In this document: one piece after another, positions 15,978 to 26,255 of the stretch | Numbering within the stretch: position 1 is the stretch's first letter | Layout of the letters: each line of letters begins with the position of its first letter | Source: VAZQ01 sp963758945 | GTDB taxonomy: Bacteria > Pseudomonadota > Alphaproteobacteria > Rhizobiales > Xanthobacteraceae | NCBI GenBank assembly: GCA_963758945.1 | Contig: CAVWXY010000016.1 | Coordinates: 1-64,000 of the forward strand | DNA: 64,000 nt | Direction of reading: 5' to 3' | The notes under the pieces: model-generated | Databases searched by the model: none | Told to the model about the DNA's origin: nothing | Seen by the model: only the letters and a program-made list of their open reading frames with translations | Translations under genes and position numbers: made by a program

Positions 15978-16949
15978 CTACACCGCCGCGAAGAAATCGG
16001 CGCCGGCGCGGGCCTTGAGCTCGTGGCCGGCATCGGCGCCGAGGCGCACGGCGTCGCTGGCGGCGCCTTCGCGCGCGGCCTCCAACACCGCGCTGCCGTC
16101 GGGCTTGGCGATCAGGCCGCGAAACTCGAGCCGGTCCGCGCCCACGCGCGCGTGGCCGGCGATCGGGGTGCGGCAGGAGCCGTCGAGCACCGCGAGGAAA
16201 GCGCGCTCGGCGGCGAGCGCGGTCGCGGTATCGAGGTCGGTGACGGCGTCGAGCAGCGCGCGGGTGCGCAGGTCGTCGGCGCGCGCCTCGATGGCGATGA
16301 TCCCCTGCCCCACCGCCGGCAGGAAGTCCTCGACCGGCAGGATGGCGGTGGCGGCGCGCTCGAGCGAGAGCCGCTTCAAGCCGGCGAGCGCGAGCAGCGT
16401 GGCGTCGACCTCGCCGGCTTCGAGCTTGCGCAGGCGGGTCTCCACGTTGCCGCGCATATTCGCCACCGCGAGATCGGGGCGCAGGCGCTTGACCAGCGCC
16501 GCCCGGCGCAGCGAGGCGGTGCCGACCACTGCGCGCGGAGGAAGCTCGCGCAGGCTCGCGGCCTTGCGGCTGATGAAGACGTCGCGCGCGTCCTCGCGCG
16601 CCAGCACCGCGGCGATGACGAGGCCTTGCGGCAGCGCGGTCGGCATGTCCTTGGCCGAATGCACCGCGAGATCGATGCGGCCGGCGCTGAGCGCCTCCTC
16701 GATCTCCTTGGTGAAGAGGCCCTTGCCGCCCGCTTCCGCCAGCGGCCGGTCGCGGATCATGTCGCCCGAGGTGCGGATGACCTCGAGCGCGATGCGCTCA
16801 GTGGCGATGCCGTGCGCGGCGGCGAGCCGTGCGCGCACTTCGCGCGCCTGCGCGAGCGCGAGCGGGCTGCCGCGCGTGCCGATGCGCAAGGCGGCGGCAT
16901 CCGGCGCCGAGGATTGCACCCCATGACCTCGCAATGCTACGCCGGACAT
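15978..16949 (-). CDS. hemC: porphobilinogen deaminase (hydroxymethylbilane synthase)
   Basis: This enzyme joins four porphobilinogens into hydroxymethylbilane in the cytosol. The 323-residue protein shows LRIGTRGSPLALAQA, the cofactor and substrate segments RTSGDMIRDRPLAEAGGKGL and DLAVHSAKDMPT, ANMRGNVETRL, and VGQGIIAIEAR. The dipyrromethane-attaching cysteine is in LDGSCRTPIAGHA. I place the start at ATG 16949 (MSGVALRG), because the longer open frame to 17066 runs through the repeat at 16967-17006. It is the first gene of the hemC-hemD-Mic60-hemY unit and is divergent from tsaD, a common alphaproteobacterial arrangement. Confidence 0.92.
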   Translation of the reverse strand: MSGVALRGHGVQSSAPDAAALRIGTRGSPLALAQAREVRARLAAAHGIATERIALEVIRTSGDMIRDRPLAEAGGKGLFTKEIEEALSAGRIDLAVHSAKDMPTALPQGLVIAAVLAREDARDVFISRKAASLRELPPRAVVGTASLRRAALVKRLRPDLAVANMRGNVETRLRKLEAGEVDATLLALAGLKRLSLERAATAILPVEDFLPAVGQGIIAIEARADDLRTRALLDAVTDLDTATALAAERAFLAVLDGSCRTPIAGHARVGADRLEFRGLIAKPDGSAVLEAAREGAASDAVRLGADAGHELKARAGADFFAAV

Positions 16950-16966
16950 GACGCCGGCAACGCACC

Positions 16967-17006
16967 GTAGCCCGGATGGAGCGCGAGCGAAATCCGGATG
17001 CGTTGC
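16967..17006. repeat. half-copy of GTAGCCCGGATGGAGCG repeat
   Basis: GTAGCCCGGATGGAGCG starts at 16967 and is followed by CGAGCGAAATCCGGATG. The opposite arm is not evident, so this is a single-arm copy just upstream of hemC. Confidence 0.7.
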
Positions 17007-17049
17007 AGTAACCGTGCGATGAAAGAACAGCGGTGCCACCGACTCGGTC

Positions 17050-17220
17050 GAGCTCCCTCTCCGCACCCGAACTCGGGTTTACCCGAGTTCGGTACTTAAT
17101 GTGGCCGAAGTCGGATACATCCGATTTCGGCTGGGAGAGGGGTGGGGTGAGGGCTTCGAAACCTATCGATAGTCCCGTAACCCCCTCACCCCCGCCCTCT
17201 CCCCAAATGGGGAGAGGGAG
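17050..17220. repeat. compound hairpin repeat between hemC and tsaD
   Basis: Three palindromes occur in a row. CCGAACTCGGG/CCCGAGTTCGG is at 17067-17092. CCGAAGTCGGA/TCCGATTTCGG is at 17105-17130, with one mismatch. The third is a larger element from GGGAGAGGGGTGGGGTGAGG (about 17133) to CCCCCTCACCCCCGCCCTCT and CCCCAAATGGGG, ending near 17220. The last is the same family as the repeat inside hemY. It fills most of the hemC-tsaD promoter region. Confidence 0.8.
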
Positions 17221-17268
17221 TCAGACCGAGCCTGCGGAGAGAGCGCAGCAAACTCGCGAGCATTTTGG

Positions 17269-18390
17269 ATGATCGTGCTCGGCATCGAGACGACGTGCGA
17301 CGAGACCGCGGCGGCGGTGGTCGAGCGACCGGCGGCGGGAGCAGGCAAGATCCGCTCCAACGTCGTGCTGTCGCAGATCGACGAGCACGCCGCGTTCGGC
17401 GGCGTGGTGCCGGAGATCGCGGCGCGCGCCCATGTCGAGGCGCTCGACCTGATCATCGCCGAGGCGATGCGCGAAGCGGGCGTAAGCTTCGCCGACCTCG
17501 ACGGCGTCGCCGCCGCCGCCGGGCCCGGGCTGATCGGCGGCGTGATCGTGGGGCTGACCACCGCCAAGGCGATCGCCCTCGCCAGCGAGAAGCCGCTGAT
17601 CGCGGTCAACCACCTCGAGGCGCATGCGCTGACCGCGCGGCTCACCAACGCCACGCCGTTTCCGTATTGCCTGTTCCTCGCCTCCGGCGGCCATACCCAG
17701 ATCGTGGCGGTGCTGGGCGTCGGCAACTACGAGCGGCTCGGCACCACCGTCGACGACGCCATCGGCGAAGCCTTCGACAAGGTGGCGAAGCTCCTCGGCC
17801 TGCCCTATCCCGGCGGCCCGCAGGTGGAGAAGGAGGCGCTCGCCGGCGATGCTTCGCGCGTCGCGCTGCCGCGGCCGATGCTCGGGCGCCCGCATGCCGA
17901 CTTTTCGCTCTCCGGGCTCAAGACGGCGCTGCGGCTCGCGGCTGAAAAGATGGCGCCGCTGAGCGAGGCCGACGTGCGCGATCTCTGTGCCGGCTTCCAG
18001 CAGAGCGTGGTCGACGTCGTCGCCGACCGGCTGCGCGTCGGCTTGAAGATGTTCCGCGAGCGCCACGGCAAGCCCGCCGCGCTGGTCGCCGCGGGCGGGG
18101 TCGCCGCCAACGAGGCGATCCGCCAGGCGCTGCACGAGGTCGCGCTCGAGGCCGGCACCGCGCTGGTGGTGCCGCCGGCAGCGCTGTGCACCGACAACGG
18201 CGCCATGATCGCCTGGGCCGGCGCGGAGCGGCTCGCGCTCGGCCTTACCGACGGCCTCGACGCCGCGCCGCACGCACGCTGGCCGCTCAAGGAGGTGAAG
18301 GGGCCGCCACAGCCCGCGCATCGCGCGCTGCCGGACATGTACATCGCCAAGGGCGAGGCGGCGAAAATCGACCCCTCGCGCCACGGCTGA
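17269..18390 (+). CDS. tsaD: tRNA N6-adenosine threonylcarbamoyltransferase TsaD
   Basis: TsaD transfers threonylcarbamoyl to A37 of ANN-reading tRNAs, working with TsaB and TsaE. The 373-residue protein begins MIVLGIETTCDETAAAVVER. It carries the metal motif HLEAH in AVNHLEAHALTARL, and the ASNAP/ASKHA signatures GGVVPEIAARAHVEALD, ASGGHTQIVAVL, DDAIGEAFDKVAKLLGLPYP and CTDNGAMIAWAG. Length and motifs are complete. Its divergence from hemC and the gpsA gene 94 bp downstream match the usual order in Rhizobiales. Confidence 0.95.
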   Translation: MIVLGIETTCDETAAAVVERPAAGAGKIRSNVVLSQIDEHAAFGGVVPEIAARAHVEALDLIIAEAMREAGVSFADLDGVAAAAGPGLIGGVIVGLTTAKAIALASEKPLIAVNHLEAHALTARLTNATPFPYCLFLASGGHTQIVAVLGVGNYERLGTTVDDAIGEAFDKVAKLLGLPYPGGPQVEKEALAGDASRVALPRPMLGRPHADFSLSGLKTALRLAAEKMAPLSEADVRDLCAGFQQSVVDVVADRLRVGLKMFRERHGKPAALVAAGGVAANEAIRQALHEVALEAGTALVVPPAALCTDNGAMIAWAGAERLALGLTDGLDAAPHARWPLKEVKGPPQPAHRALPDMYIAKGEAAKIDPSRHG

Positions 18391-18484
18391 GGCACGCCGC
18401 GCAGGGCGGAACCGACGCACGACGCCGCACCACACTGCGCTGTCGTCTTAGAATGGACCGAACTCGGCAGGATCATCGCCGCCC

Positions 18485-19483
18485 ATGAGTTTCGAGCACA
18501 TCGCCGTCGTCGGGGCCGGCGCCTGGGGCACCGCGCTCGCCAACACGATCGCGCGCGCCGGCCGTCCGGTCCTGCTCGCCAGCCGCGACCGCGCCGGCGC
18601 CGACCTCCTGGTCGACCGGCGCGAGAGCCCGCGGCTTCCCGGCGTGCAGATCGACGAGCGCATCGGCATCGCGCCGCTGGGACCGGAAGTCGGGCGCTAC
18701 GACGCGATCCTCATCGCCGTGCCCTCGCAGCATCTGCGCGAGGCCGCGCGCGCGATCGCGCCGGAGCTCGCGGCGGGCACGCCGGTCGTCGCCTGCGCCA
18801 AGGGCATCGAGCGCGGCACGCACAAGTTCATGACCGAGGTGATCGCGGAAAGCGCGCCCGCCGCGCTGCCCGCGATCCTCTCCGGACCGAGTTTCGCCGC
18901 CGAGGTGGCGCGCGGGCTCCCGGCCGCGGTGACGCTCGCCGCCCGCGACGAAGCGACGGCGGCGGCGCTGGCGCGCGCGCTCGGCTCGGCCGCGTTCCGG
19001 CCCTATCATTCGACCGACGTGCGCGGGGTCGAGATCGGCGGCGCCGCCAAGAACGTGCTCGCCATCGCCGCCGGCATCGTCGCGGGCCGCGGGCTGGGCG
19101 CGAGCGCCGCGGCGGCGCTGGTGACGCGCGGCTTCGCCGAGCTCGCCCGCTTCGGCCGCGCGCTGGGCGCGCGGGCGGAGACGCTGACCGGACTCTCCGG
19201 GCTCGGCGACGTGATCCTGACCTGCTCCAGCACGCAGTCGCGCAACTATTCCTACGGCATCGCGCTCGGCAAAGGCGCACCGGCGCCAACCGGCGCGCCC
19301 GCGCAACCCGGTACCCGGCTCGCCGAGGGGATCTTCACCGCGCCCGTTCTGGTCGAGATGGCGAAGGCGCGCGGCATCGAGATGCCGATCGCCGCCGCCG
19401 TGGTCGCGATCCTCGCCGGCAGCGCGAGCGTCGATGAAGCGACCGAAGCGTTGCTGACGCGCCCGTTCCGCGCAGAGGGGTGA
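18485..19483 (+). CDS. gpsA: glycerol-3-phosphate dehydrogenase [NAD(P)+]
   Basis: GpsA reduces dihydroxyacetone phosphate to sn-glycerol-3-phosphate for phospholipid synthesis. The 332-residue protein has the Rossmann nucleotide-binding motif VVGAGAWGTALANTIARAG at the N-terminus. It also has the mid-sequence KGIERGT, SGPSFAAEVARGLP, and GAAKNVLAIAAGIVAGRGLG containing the catalytic lysine. TGLSGLGDVILTCSSTQSRN is the C-terminal domain signature. It probably forms a unit with tsaD upstream; the repeat at 19492 follows the stop. Confidence 0.93.
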   Translation: MSFEHIAVVGAGAWGTALANTIARAGRPVLLASRDRAGADLLVDRRESPRLPGVQIDERIGIAPLGPEVGRYDAILIAVPSQHLREAARAIAPELAAGTPVVACAKGIERGTHKFMTEVIAESAPAALPAILSGPSFAAEVARGLPAAVTLAARDEATAAALARALGSAAFRPYHSTDVRGVEIGGAAKNVLAIAAGIVAGRGLGASAAAALVTRGFAELARFGRALGARAETLTGLSGLGDVILTCSSTQSRNYSYGIALGKGAPAPTGAPAQPGTRLAEGIFTAPVLVEMAKARGIEMPIAAAVVAILAGSASVDEATEALLTRPFRAEG

Positions 19484-19491
19484 AGCACCGC

Positions 19492-19590
19492 TGTCACCCG
19501 CGGGCTTGCCGGCGGGTCCATCTGGTTCGTAAAAACCTGGCTGGCGTTTTCGCAAGCGGATGGATTGCCGGGTCAAGCCCGGCAACGACG
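19492..19590. repeat. intergenic inverted repeat (TGTCA...-ended)
   Basis: TGTCACCCGCGGGCTTGCCGGCGGGT at the left and GGATTGCCGGGTCAAGCCCGGCAACGACGGCG at the right (about 19560-19590) contain short palindromes. They resemble the TGTCAT-ended repeats seen at 24669 and 45856. It lies between gpsA and the EVE gene. Confidence 0.5.
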
Positions 19591-19623
19591 GCGTACCGAG
19601 ACGGCGGGGAAGTGGAGAGACAC

Positions 19624-20043
19624 ATGGCCTACTGGCTATTGAAGACCGAGCCCGAGGAATTCTCCTGGGACGACCAGGTCAAGCGCGGAGCCAAGGGCGA
19701 GGCGTGGACCGGCGTGCGCAATTTCATCGCCCGCGGCAACCTCAAGGCGATGAAGAAAGGCGAGCGCGCGTTCTTCTATCACACCGGCGACGAGAAGCAG
19801 GTCGTCGGCATCGTCGAGGTGATCCGCGAAGCCTACAAGGACCCGACCGACGAGAAGGGCGTGTTCCTCGCCGTCGACGTCGAGGCGGTGAAGCCGGTGC
19901 CGAAACCGGTGACGCTCGCGGCGGTCAAGGCCGCGCCGCGGCTCAAGGACATGGCGCTCGCCAAATATCCGCGCCTCTCAGTGCAGCCGGTGACGGCGCA
20001 GGAGTGGAAGATCGTCTGCACCATGGGCGGGATGAAGGAGTAG
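19624..20043 (+). CDS. EVE domain protein
   Basis: This 139-residue protein is almost wholly one EVE domain, a PUA-like fold related to YTH domains that binds modified bases. MAYWLLKTEPEEFSWDDQVK is the conserved start, and GEAWTGVRNFIARGNLKAMK and GERAFFYHTGDEKQVVGIVE are family hallmarks. EWKIVCTMGGMKE closes it. In bacteria such proteins sit in ordinary chromosomal positions or in restriction-type systems. Here the neighbours are housekeeping genes and no restriction enzyme is nearby. The target base is unknown. ATG 19624 has a purine-rich GTGGAGAGACAC just upstream. Confidence 0.85.
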   Translation: MAYWLLKTEPEEFSWDDQVKRGAKGEAWTGVRNFIARGNLKAMKKGERAFFYHTGDEKQVVGIVEVIREAYKDPTDEKGVFLAVDVEAVKPVPKPVTLAAVKAAPRLKDMALAKYPRLSVQPVTAQEWKIVCTMGGMKE

Positions 20044-20057
20044 CGCACGCCGCGAGT

Positions 20058-21137
20058 TCACGCCGCCGCGGCGATGATCTGGGCCAGCACCTGGGCGCGG
20101 CGGGTGGCGGAGCGACAGGCCTTCAGCGTCTCGGCGAAGCGCTCCAGCGCACCGTCCTCGAACGCCGCGACCACGCTGCCGTGCACGTAGCTCCTGCGGC
20201 AGATCGCCGGCGTATTGGCGAGATCGTCGGCGACCGCGCGCACGGCCGCGAGCACCTGCCTGCGGCGCTCCCTCTCGCCCGCCGCCGGCTCGGTGCGCGC
20301 CAGCGCCTCGAGCGCGCTCGCGGAAGCGACGAGGGTGCGGAAGTCCTTGAGCGAGATGCGCACGCCGGCGACTTCGCGCAGGAACACGTTCACCTCGCGC
20401 GCGGTGACGTGGCGCACGTCGCCGCTCTCGGCGCGATATTGGAACAGCCGCCGCCCCGGCAGCTGGCGCAAAATCGCGATCGCGGTGGCCAGCCGCGCGG
20501 CGAGGAATTCCTTGACCACGGTCTTGCCGCCCTTGGCGCGGAAGGTCAGCGTGATGGTCTCGCCGTAGACGGCGACGTTCGACTTGAGCAGCGTCGCCGC
20601 CCCGCGCGTGCCGCGCAGACGCGCGTAGCTCTCGCCGCCCGGCCTGATGCCGCTGCGCGCGACCAGCTCGATCACCGCGGCAAGGGCGAATTCCCGCGTC
20701 GGCGCGGCAGCGGCGAGGTGCCGGCCGATGCTGCGGTGGATGCGCGGCAATACGCCGGCGAGGCGCGCGAGGCGGCGCGCCTTGCGCAGCTCGCGCACCT
20801 TCTCCCAGTCCGGATGATAGCGGTATTGCAGCCGCCCGGCGGCGTCGCGCCCGACCGCCTGCAGGTGGGCGCGCGCGTCCTCGGCGTAGAGCACCTCGGC
20901 GTAGGCCGGCGGCACCGCCAGTCCCGCCAAGCGCCGCACCGTCGCCGGATCGCGGATTACGCGACCGGCGGCGTCGAGATAGCTCCAGCCCTTGCCGCGG
21001 CGGCGGCGACGAATACACAAGGCATCGCCGGCGACGAGCCGCAGGCCCAGGCGCCGCGCCATGGCCACGGTGCCGCCGCCGCGCCGGCTCATCTCGATGC
21101 GTCGGCGTCCGACGTCACTTGCGGTCGCATCACTCAC
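20058..21137 (-). CDS. DNA topoisomerase IB
   Basis: This is a poxvirus-type bacterial topoisomerase IB of 359 residues. It relaxes supercoils through a 3'-phosphotyrosyl intermediate. The N-terminal domain contains RRRRGKGWSYLDAAGRVIRD and VPPAYAEVLYAEDARAHLQA. The catalytic domain has GGESYARLRGTRGAATLLKS, the RHVTAREVNVFLRE and SLKDFRTLVASASALEAL region with the catalytic histidine/arginine positions, and the active tyrosine in NTPAICRRSYVH. It points towards the EVE gene, with stops 14 bp apart. The upstream sequence (21140-21200) is rich in loosely repeated CACCTGCA-like words. Start ATG 21137 is plausible; ATG 21090 (MSRRGGG) is an alternative. Confidence 0.88.
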   Translation of the reverse strand: MSDATASDVGRRRIEMSRRGGGTVAMARRLGLRLVAGDALCIRRRRRGKGWSYLDAAGRVIRDPATVRRLAGLAVPPAYAEVLYAEDARAHLQAVGRDAAGRLQYRYHPDWEKVRELRKARRLARLAGVLPRIHRSIGRHLAAAAPTREFALAAVIELVARSGIRPGGESYARLRGTRGAATLLKSNVAVYGETITLTFRAKGGKTVVKEFLAARLATAIAILRQLPGRRLFQYRAESGDVRHVTAREVNVFLREVAGVRISLKDFRTLVASASALEALARTEPAAGERERRRQVLAAVRAVADDLANTPAICRRSYVHGSVVAAFEDGALERFAETLKACRSATRRAQVLAQIIAAAA

Positions 21138-21336
21138 GACACCTGCACCACGACATCTGCACCCGTGACACCCGCATTCGCGCCACCTGCATTCACGTCA
21201 CCTGCCGATTCAAAAGGCAGGACAGCAATGCCGAGCGCCGCGGATTGGTTCCTTGGCCGCGGCGCGCGCCCGCGCCTCCCCTTCCCCCGACGGCGCCGCC
21301 GGAGGTAGGCTGGCGGCAAATGTCGGGGCGGGGACG

Positions 21337-21756
21337 ATGACCTTCACCGGGACGAATTATCTCGCGATCGTGATCGCCGCCGTGGTGGCCTGGCTCGCCG
21401 GCGCCGGCTGGTACATGGCGCTCGGCAGGATCTGGATGGCGGCGCTCGGCACTACTCCCGAGCAAATGGAGGCGGCGAAGCGCCGGCCGGGCGCGTTCCT
21501 GCCGTTCGTCTACGCCCTCGTCGCCGAGCTGGTCATGGCCTGGGTGATGGCCGGGCTGCTCGGCCATATCGGTGCGCTCACGTTGCGCGGCGGCGTGATC
21601 TCGGCCGCGTTCTGCTGGGTGGGTTTCGTGCTTCCCACCATGCTCGTCAACAACAGCTTCGCCCGGCGCGACTGGCGCCTCCTGCTGATCGACGGCGGCC
21701 ACTGGCTGCTGGTGCTGCTGCTGATCGGCGCCATCGTCGGCGCGCTGGGGATCTAG
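21337..21756 (+). CDS. DUF1761 membrane protein
   Basis: This 139-residue integral membrane protein begins MTFTGTNYLAIVIAAVVAWL. There are four predicted helices: NYLAIVIAAVVAWLAGAGWY, FVYALVAELVMAWVMAGLLG, GGVISAAFCWVGFVLPTMLV and HWLLVLLLIGAIVGAL. NNSFARRDWRLLLIDGGHW between the last two is typical of the DUF1761 family, which has no known function. GGGGCGGGGAC precedes ATG 21337. An upstream in-frame ATG (21253) would add an unlikely R/P-rich tail. Confidence 0.8.
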   Translation: MTFTGTNYLAIVIAAVVAWLAGAGWYMALGRIWMAALGTTPEQMEAAKRRPGAFLPFVYALVAELVMAWVMAGLLGHIGALTLRGGVISAAFCWVGFVLPTMLVNNSFARRDWRLLLIDGGHWLLVLLLIGAIVGALGI

Positions 21757-21792
21757 AGCGAAATCGCTTCACCTCGAAGCACGATTTCGCTC
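21756..21792 (+). terminator. hairpin directly after DUF1761 gene
   Basis: GAGCGAAATCG (21756-21766) pairs perfectly with CGATTTCGCTC (21782-21792). An inner GCTTC/GAAGC can extend the structure. It begins at the last base of the stop codon. There is no T-run, so it may be a repeat-derived attenuator rather than a classical terminator. The following CGCATGATCTTGGCCGAAA resembles a common Rhizobiales intergenic repeat. Confidence 0.5.
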
Positions 21793-21892
21793 CCGGCATT
21801 TCTAGGGTCGCATGATCTTGGCCGAAACATCCGCAAGTTTTCGCGCCCATGCGAGCGGGGATCGTCGATTCCCGGCACGAGGAGAATGAGCC

Positions 21893-22405
21893 ATGCGCGG
21901 ACGCATCGTGGCGGCGGTCCTGCTCGCCGGTTTTTCGGCGCTCGCCATGAGCGCCGCACCCGCCACCCGCGGCGCTGCCCAGAATCCCATGGGCGACGCC
22001 GATGCCGAGCCGGCGCCGTTCAATCCACAGCTGGCGGCGCTGATGAGCATGCTGATCCAGCCGCGCCACGCCAAGCTCGGGCTGGCCGGACAGGCGGAGA
22101 ACTGGCCGCTCGCCGGCTATGCGCTCAAGGAGCTCCGGCAGGGCTTCCTGGTGGCGGCGCGCGCGGTACCGCGCTGGAAGGGCCTGCCGGTGCCCGACCT
22201 GTTCGACGCCGCCGTGAGCCAGCCGCTCGCGCTCATCGATTTCGCGATCAAGGCGCAGGAGCCGGGCCAGTTCAACGAGGGCTACGCGCGCCTGACCGCG
22301 GGCTGCAACGCCTGCCACGCCACCACCGATCATCCCTTCATCGTCATCCAGGCGCCGGGCAGCGCCGCCGCCTTCCCCAACCAGTCCTTCCAGCCGAAAC
22401 GGTGA
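21893..22405 (+). CDS. secreted haem protein with C-terminal CxxCH
   Basis: This 170-residue exported protein has a signal peptide (MRGRIVAAVLLAGFSALAMS, AAPA cleavage). The body is helical: FNPQLAALMSMLIQPRHAKL, GLAGQAENWPLAGYALKELR. The haem motif is near the end, C138-N-A-C141-H142, in a YARLTAGCNACHATTDHPFI context. A helical body with haem near the C-terminus is the class II (cytochrome c') layout rather than class I. I recall relatives annotated as hypothetical cytochromes in Rhizobiales; the partner and reaction are unknown. It stands alone before acs. Confidence 0.75.
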   Translation: MRGRIVAAVLLAGFSALAMSAAPATRGAAQNPMGDADAEPAPFNPQLAALMSMLIQPRHAKLGLAGQAENWPLAGYALKELRQGFLVAARAVPRWKGLPVPDLFDAAVSQPLALIDFAIKAQEPGQFNEGYARLTAGCNACHATTDHPFIVIQAPGSAAAFPNQSFQPKR

Positions 22406-22697
22406 CGTGCGGGCCGCGGGCCGCTCGCCGGATGAGCCGACTGAGCCTGCGGCACGACCATTGGCAAAACGACGCGACGGCAGCGCTCCACTGAGGCGGC
22501 GCCATTAAACCCCATAGCGCCCCTTGCGGCCTAAAGTCGAACATCCGGCGACTTGTCGCTCGTGCGGCGACCGTCGCATAATGGCGCGGAGCGAAGGCAC
22601 GCAACGACACAAGCAGCACATACCGAAACGAACAAGGGGAACGACCCATGCACGCCGTCCCGGCCGGGCCCGGCGCGCGAGGCTGGAGGCAAAGGAA

Positions 22698-24647
<1,950 letters not shown>

Positions 24648-24668
24648 AGGCGCAGTAACCTTCTCGGC

Positions 24669-24782
24669 TGTCATCACCCGCGCAAGCGGGTGATCCAGTA
24701 TTCCAGAGGCCGAGGGTCTTCGCCTCGGCGTTGTATCCCAGAGCGGTGTTTACTGGATGCCCCGCTGGCGCGGCGCATGACA
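24669..24782. repeat. TGTCAT...ATGACA inverted repeat element
   Basis: The element is 114 bp with inverted ends TGTCATCACCCGCGCAAGCG (left) and a matching ...GGCGCGGCGCATGACA (right), and an internal CCAGTATTCCAG/CTGGAT region. It looks like a MITE-type or REP element and is related to the shorter copies at 25591, 42502 and 45856. Confidence 0.65.
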
Positions 24783-25057
24783 ACCCGATTTGCGGAAAGC
24801 GCAAACCGAGTCCGCGGCACGGTCGTTGAGCGGAACGGCGCGACTCGCCCGCCGCCGATCACTGTTGCATGCACGGCACAGTCGCCGGAAATCCTTACCA
24901 CTCGCCGGCGCCGACGCACGGTTTCCGCTGAGATCGCGCGCCGATTCGCTTATCATGGTTACCGATCCGTCACTGCGTCGCCCGCACGGCAAAACCTCGT
25001 GCGGGAAGGCGGGCGACGTGATCGAGGGGACCAACAGGCAACATACACGGTCAAATC
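24783..25057. other. upstream region of the L,D-transpeptidase, no gene
   Basis: No coding frame is convincing here. A small hairpin CCCGCACG (24981-24988)/CGTGCGGG (24998-25005) lies 53 bp before the next start and could be regulatory. I could not set a promoter. Confidence 0.4.
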
Positions 25058-25573
25058 ATGAAGCCTTCACGCTGGCTCGCAGCCTCGCCGGCTGCGCTCT
25101 TGCTTGCCGCGGCCGCTGCGATGCCGCAGTCCGCGCAAGCGCGCGAGATCGTCGGATTCTCCGGCGCTTATTCGAGCGGCACGATCGTGGTGAAGACCAC
25201 CGAGCGTGCGCTCTACTACGTGCTCGGCAACGGCAAGGCCTTGCGCTATCCGGTCGGCGTCGGCCGCCGCGGCAAGCAATGGTCGGGCACCTCCTACATC
25301 ACCGGCAAGCAGCTCAAGCCGGCGTGGTCGCCGCCGGCGGAGATCAGGCACGACAAGCCGTCGCTGCCGGCAGTGATCCCGGGCGGCGCGCCCAGCAACC
25401 CCATGGGGGCAGCCGCCATGACGCTCAGCGGCGGGGAATATGCCATCCACGGCACCAACAGCCCCGGCTCGATCGGCGGCTTCGTCTCCTACGGCTGCAT
25501 CCGCATGTACAATGTAGACATCCTCGACCTGTACAACCGGGTGAGCTGGGGCACTACGGTCGTCGTGCAGTAA
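25058..25573 (+). CDS. L,D-transpeptidase (ErfK/YbiS/YkuD family)
   Basis: This 171-residue exported enzyme forms 3-3 peptidoglycan cross-links or attaches lipoproteins. It has a signal peptide (residues 1-28, ending SAQA). The YkuD domain starts IVVKTTERALYYVLGNGKAL. The active site shows H131-G-T-N and SYGCIRM with catalytic C147. NPMGAAAMTLSGGEYAIHG and RVSWGTTVVV complete the fold. The length is that of minimal single-domain members common in Rhizobiales, which have many copies. It appears monocistronic. Confidence 0.9.
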   Translation: MKPSRWLAASPAALLLAAAAAMPQSAQAREIVGFSGAYSSGTIVVKTTERALYYVLGNGKALRYPVGVGRRGKQWSGTSYITGKQLKPAWSPPAEIRHDKPSLPAVIPGGAPSNPMGAAAMTLSGGEYAIHGTNSPGSIGGFVSYGCIRMYNVDILDLYNRVSWGTTVVVQ

Positions 25574-25590
25574 GACACCAGCCGTCGACT

Positions 25591-25663
25591 TGTCGTCCCC
25601 GCGAAAGCGGGGACCCATAACCACCGACTCTGGCATATGGGCCCCCGCTTTCGCGGCGGCGAC
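25591..25663. repeat. TGTCGTCCCCGCGAAAGCGGGGA repeat
   Basis: TGTCGTCCCCGCGAAAGCGG at 25591 forms a CCCCGC/GCGGGG hairpin. An inverted copy, CCCCCGCTTTCGCGG, lies near 25641-25657. It is located between the convergent L,D-transpeptidase and smr genes and may act as a bidirectional stop. Confidence 0.75.
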
Positions 25664-25697
25664 GGCGTGGTTGATCGCTGACCACTGATACCGACGG

Positions 25698-26255
25698 CTA
25701 CCGGCCGCTGGACGCCGGCCTCCGAATCCGCACGTAGAGCGCACCCTCCCCGCCGTGACCGACATGGGCGGCTTCGAAGCCGACCACGTAGGCGCGGAAT
25801 TCGGGCAACCGCAGCCACTGCGGCACTTGCCGCCTGAGCACGCCGCGTTCGCTCCCGTCGTCGCGGGAGCGGTCGCCTTTGCCGGTGATCACCAGGACGA
25901 ACCTGGCGCCCTCCTGCTGTGCGCGCCGCAGGGAGCGAAGCAGCGCCGCGTGCGCCTGGCTTTGCGTCTTACCGTGCAGGTCGATGCGGGCATCGATCGC
26001 TTCGCTGCCGCGTGCGAGCCGTTGCCGCAGCCGCCGGTCGAGCGGCTCGAGCGACGGCGCCGGCTTTGCGGCGACCGCGCGCGCCGGCGCATCGGGGCGG
26101 GCGATGGCAATGCCGCCGGGCTTGTGCGGCGCGGCCGGAGCGGGCATCGCCTCCACCGGCGCGACAGATTTACGCAGCGGCTTCACCGAACGCGTGATCC
26201 TGGCCCAGAGCGCGCGCTCCTCCTCGCTGGGCTTGCGCCGCACGCGCGCCTTCAC
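25698..26255 (-). CDS. Smr/MutS2-type nuclease domain protein
   Basis: This 185-residue protein is read from a GTG at 26255 that overlaps the mltA stop (GTGA), so translation is coupled. The N-terminal part, RRKPSEEERALWARITRSVK, and a Pro/Ala linker precede the Smr domain. The Smr signatures are IDARIDLHGKTQSQAHAALL, the LDLHG-type motif, and VLVITGKGDRSRDDG, the TGxG motif. It ends GGEGALYVRIRR. Smr domains cut nucleic acid or act on stalled ribosomes; the specific role of stand-alone copies in this order is unknown. Following mltA is a usual Rhizobiales arrangement. Confidence 0.85.
   Translation of the reverse strand: MKARVRRKPSEEERALWARITRSVKPLRKSVAPVEAMPAPAAPHKPGGIAIARPDAPARAVAAKPAPSLEPLDRRLRQRLARGSEAIDARIDLHGKTQSQAHAALLRSLRRAQQEGARFVLVITGKGDRSRDDGSERGVLRRQVPQWLRLPEFRAYVVGFEAAHVGHGGEGALYVRIRRPASSGR

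Noticed and set aside
21130..21205. Possible tandem repeat of CACCTGCA-like words upstream of topoisomerase IB
   Set aside because: The spacing and sequence are too irregular to call a repeat array; probably chance in biased sequence.
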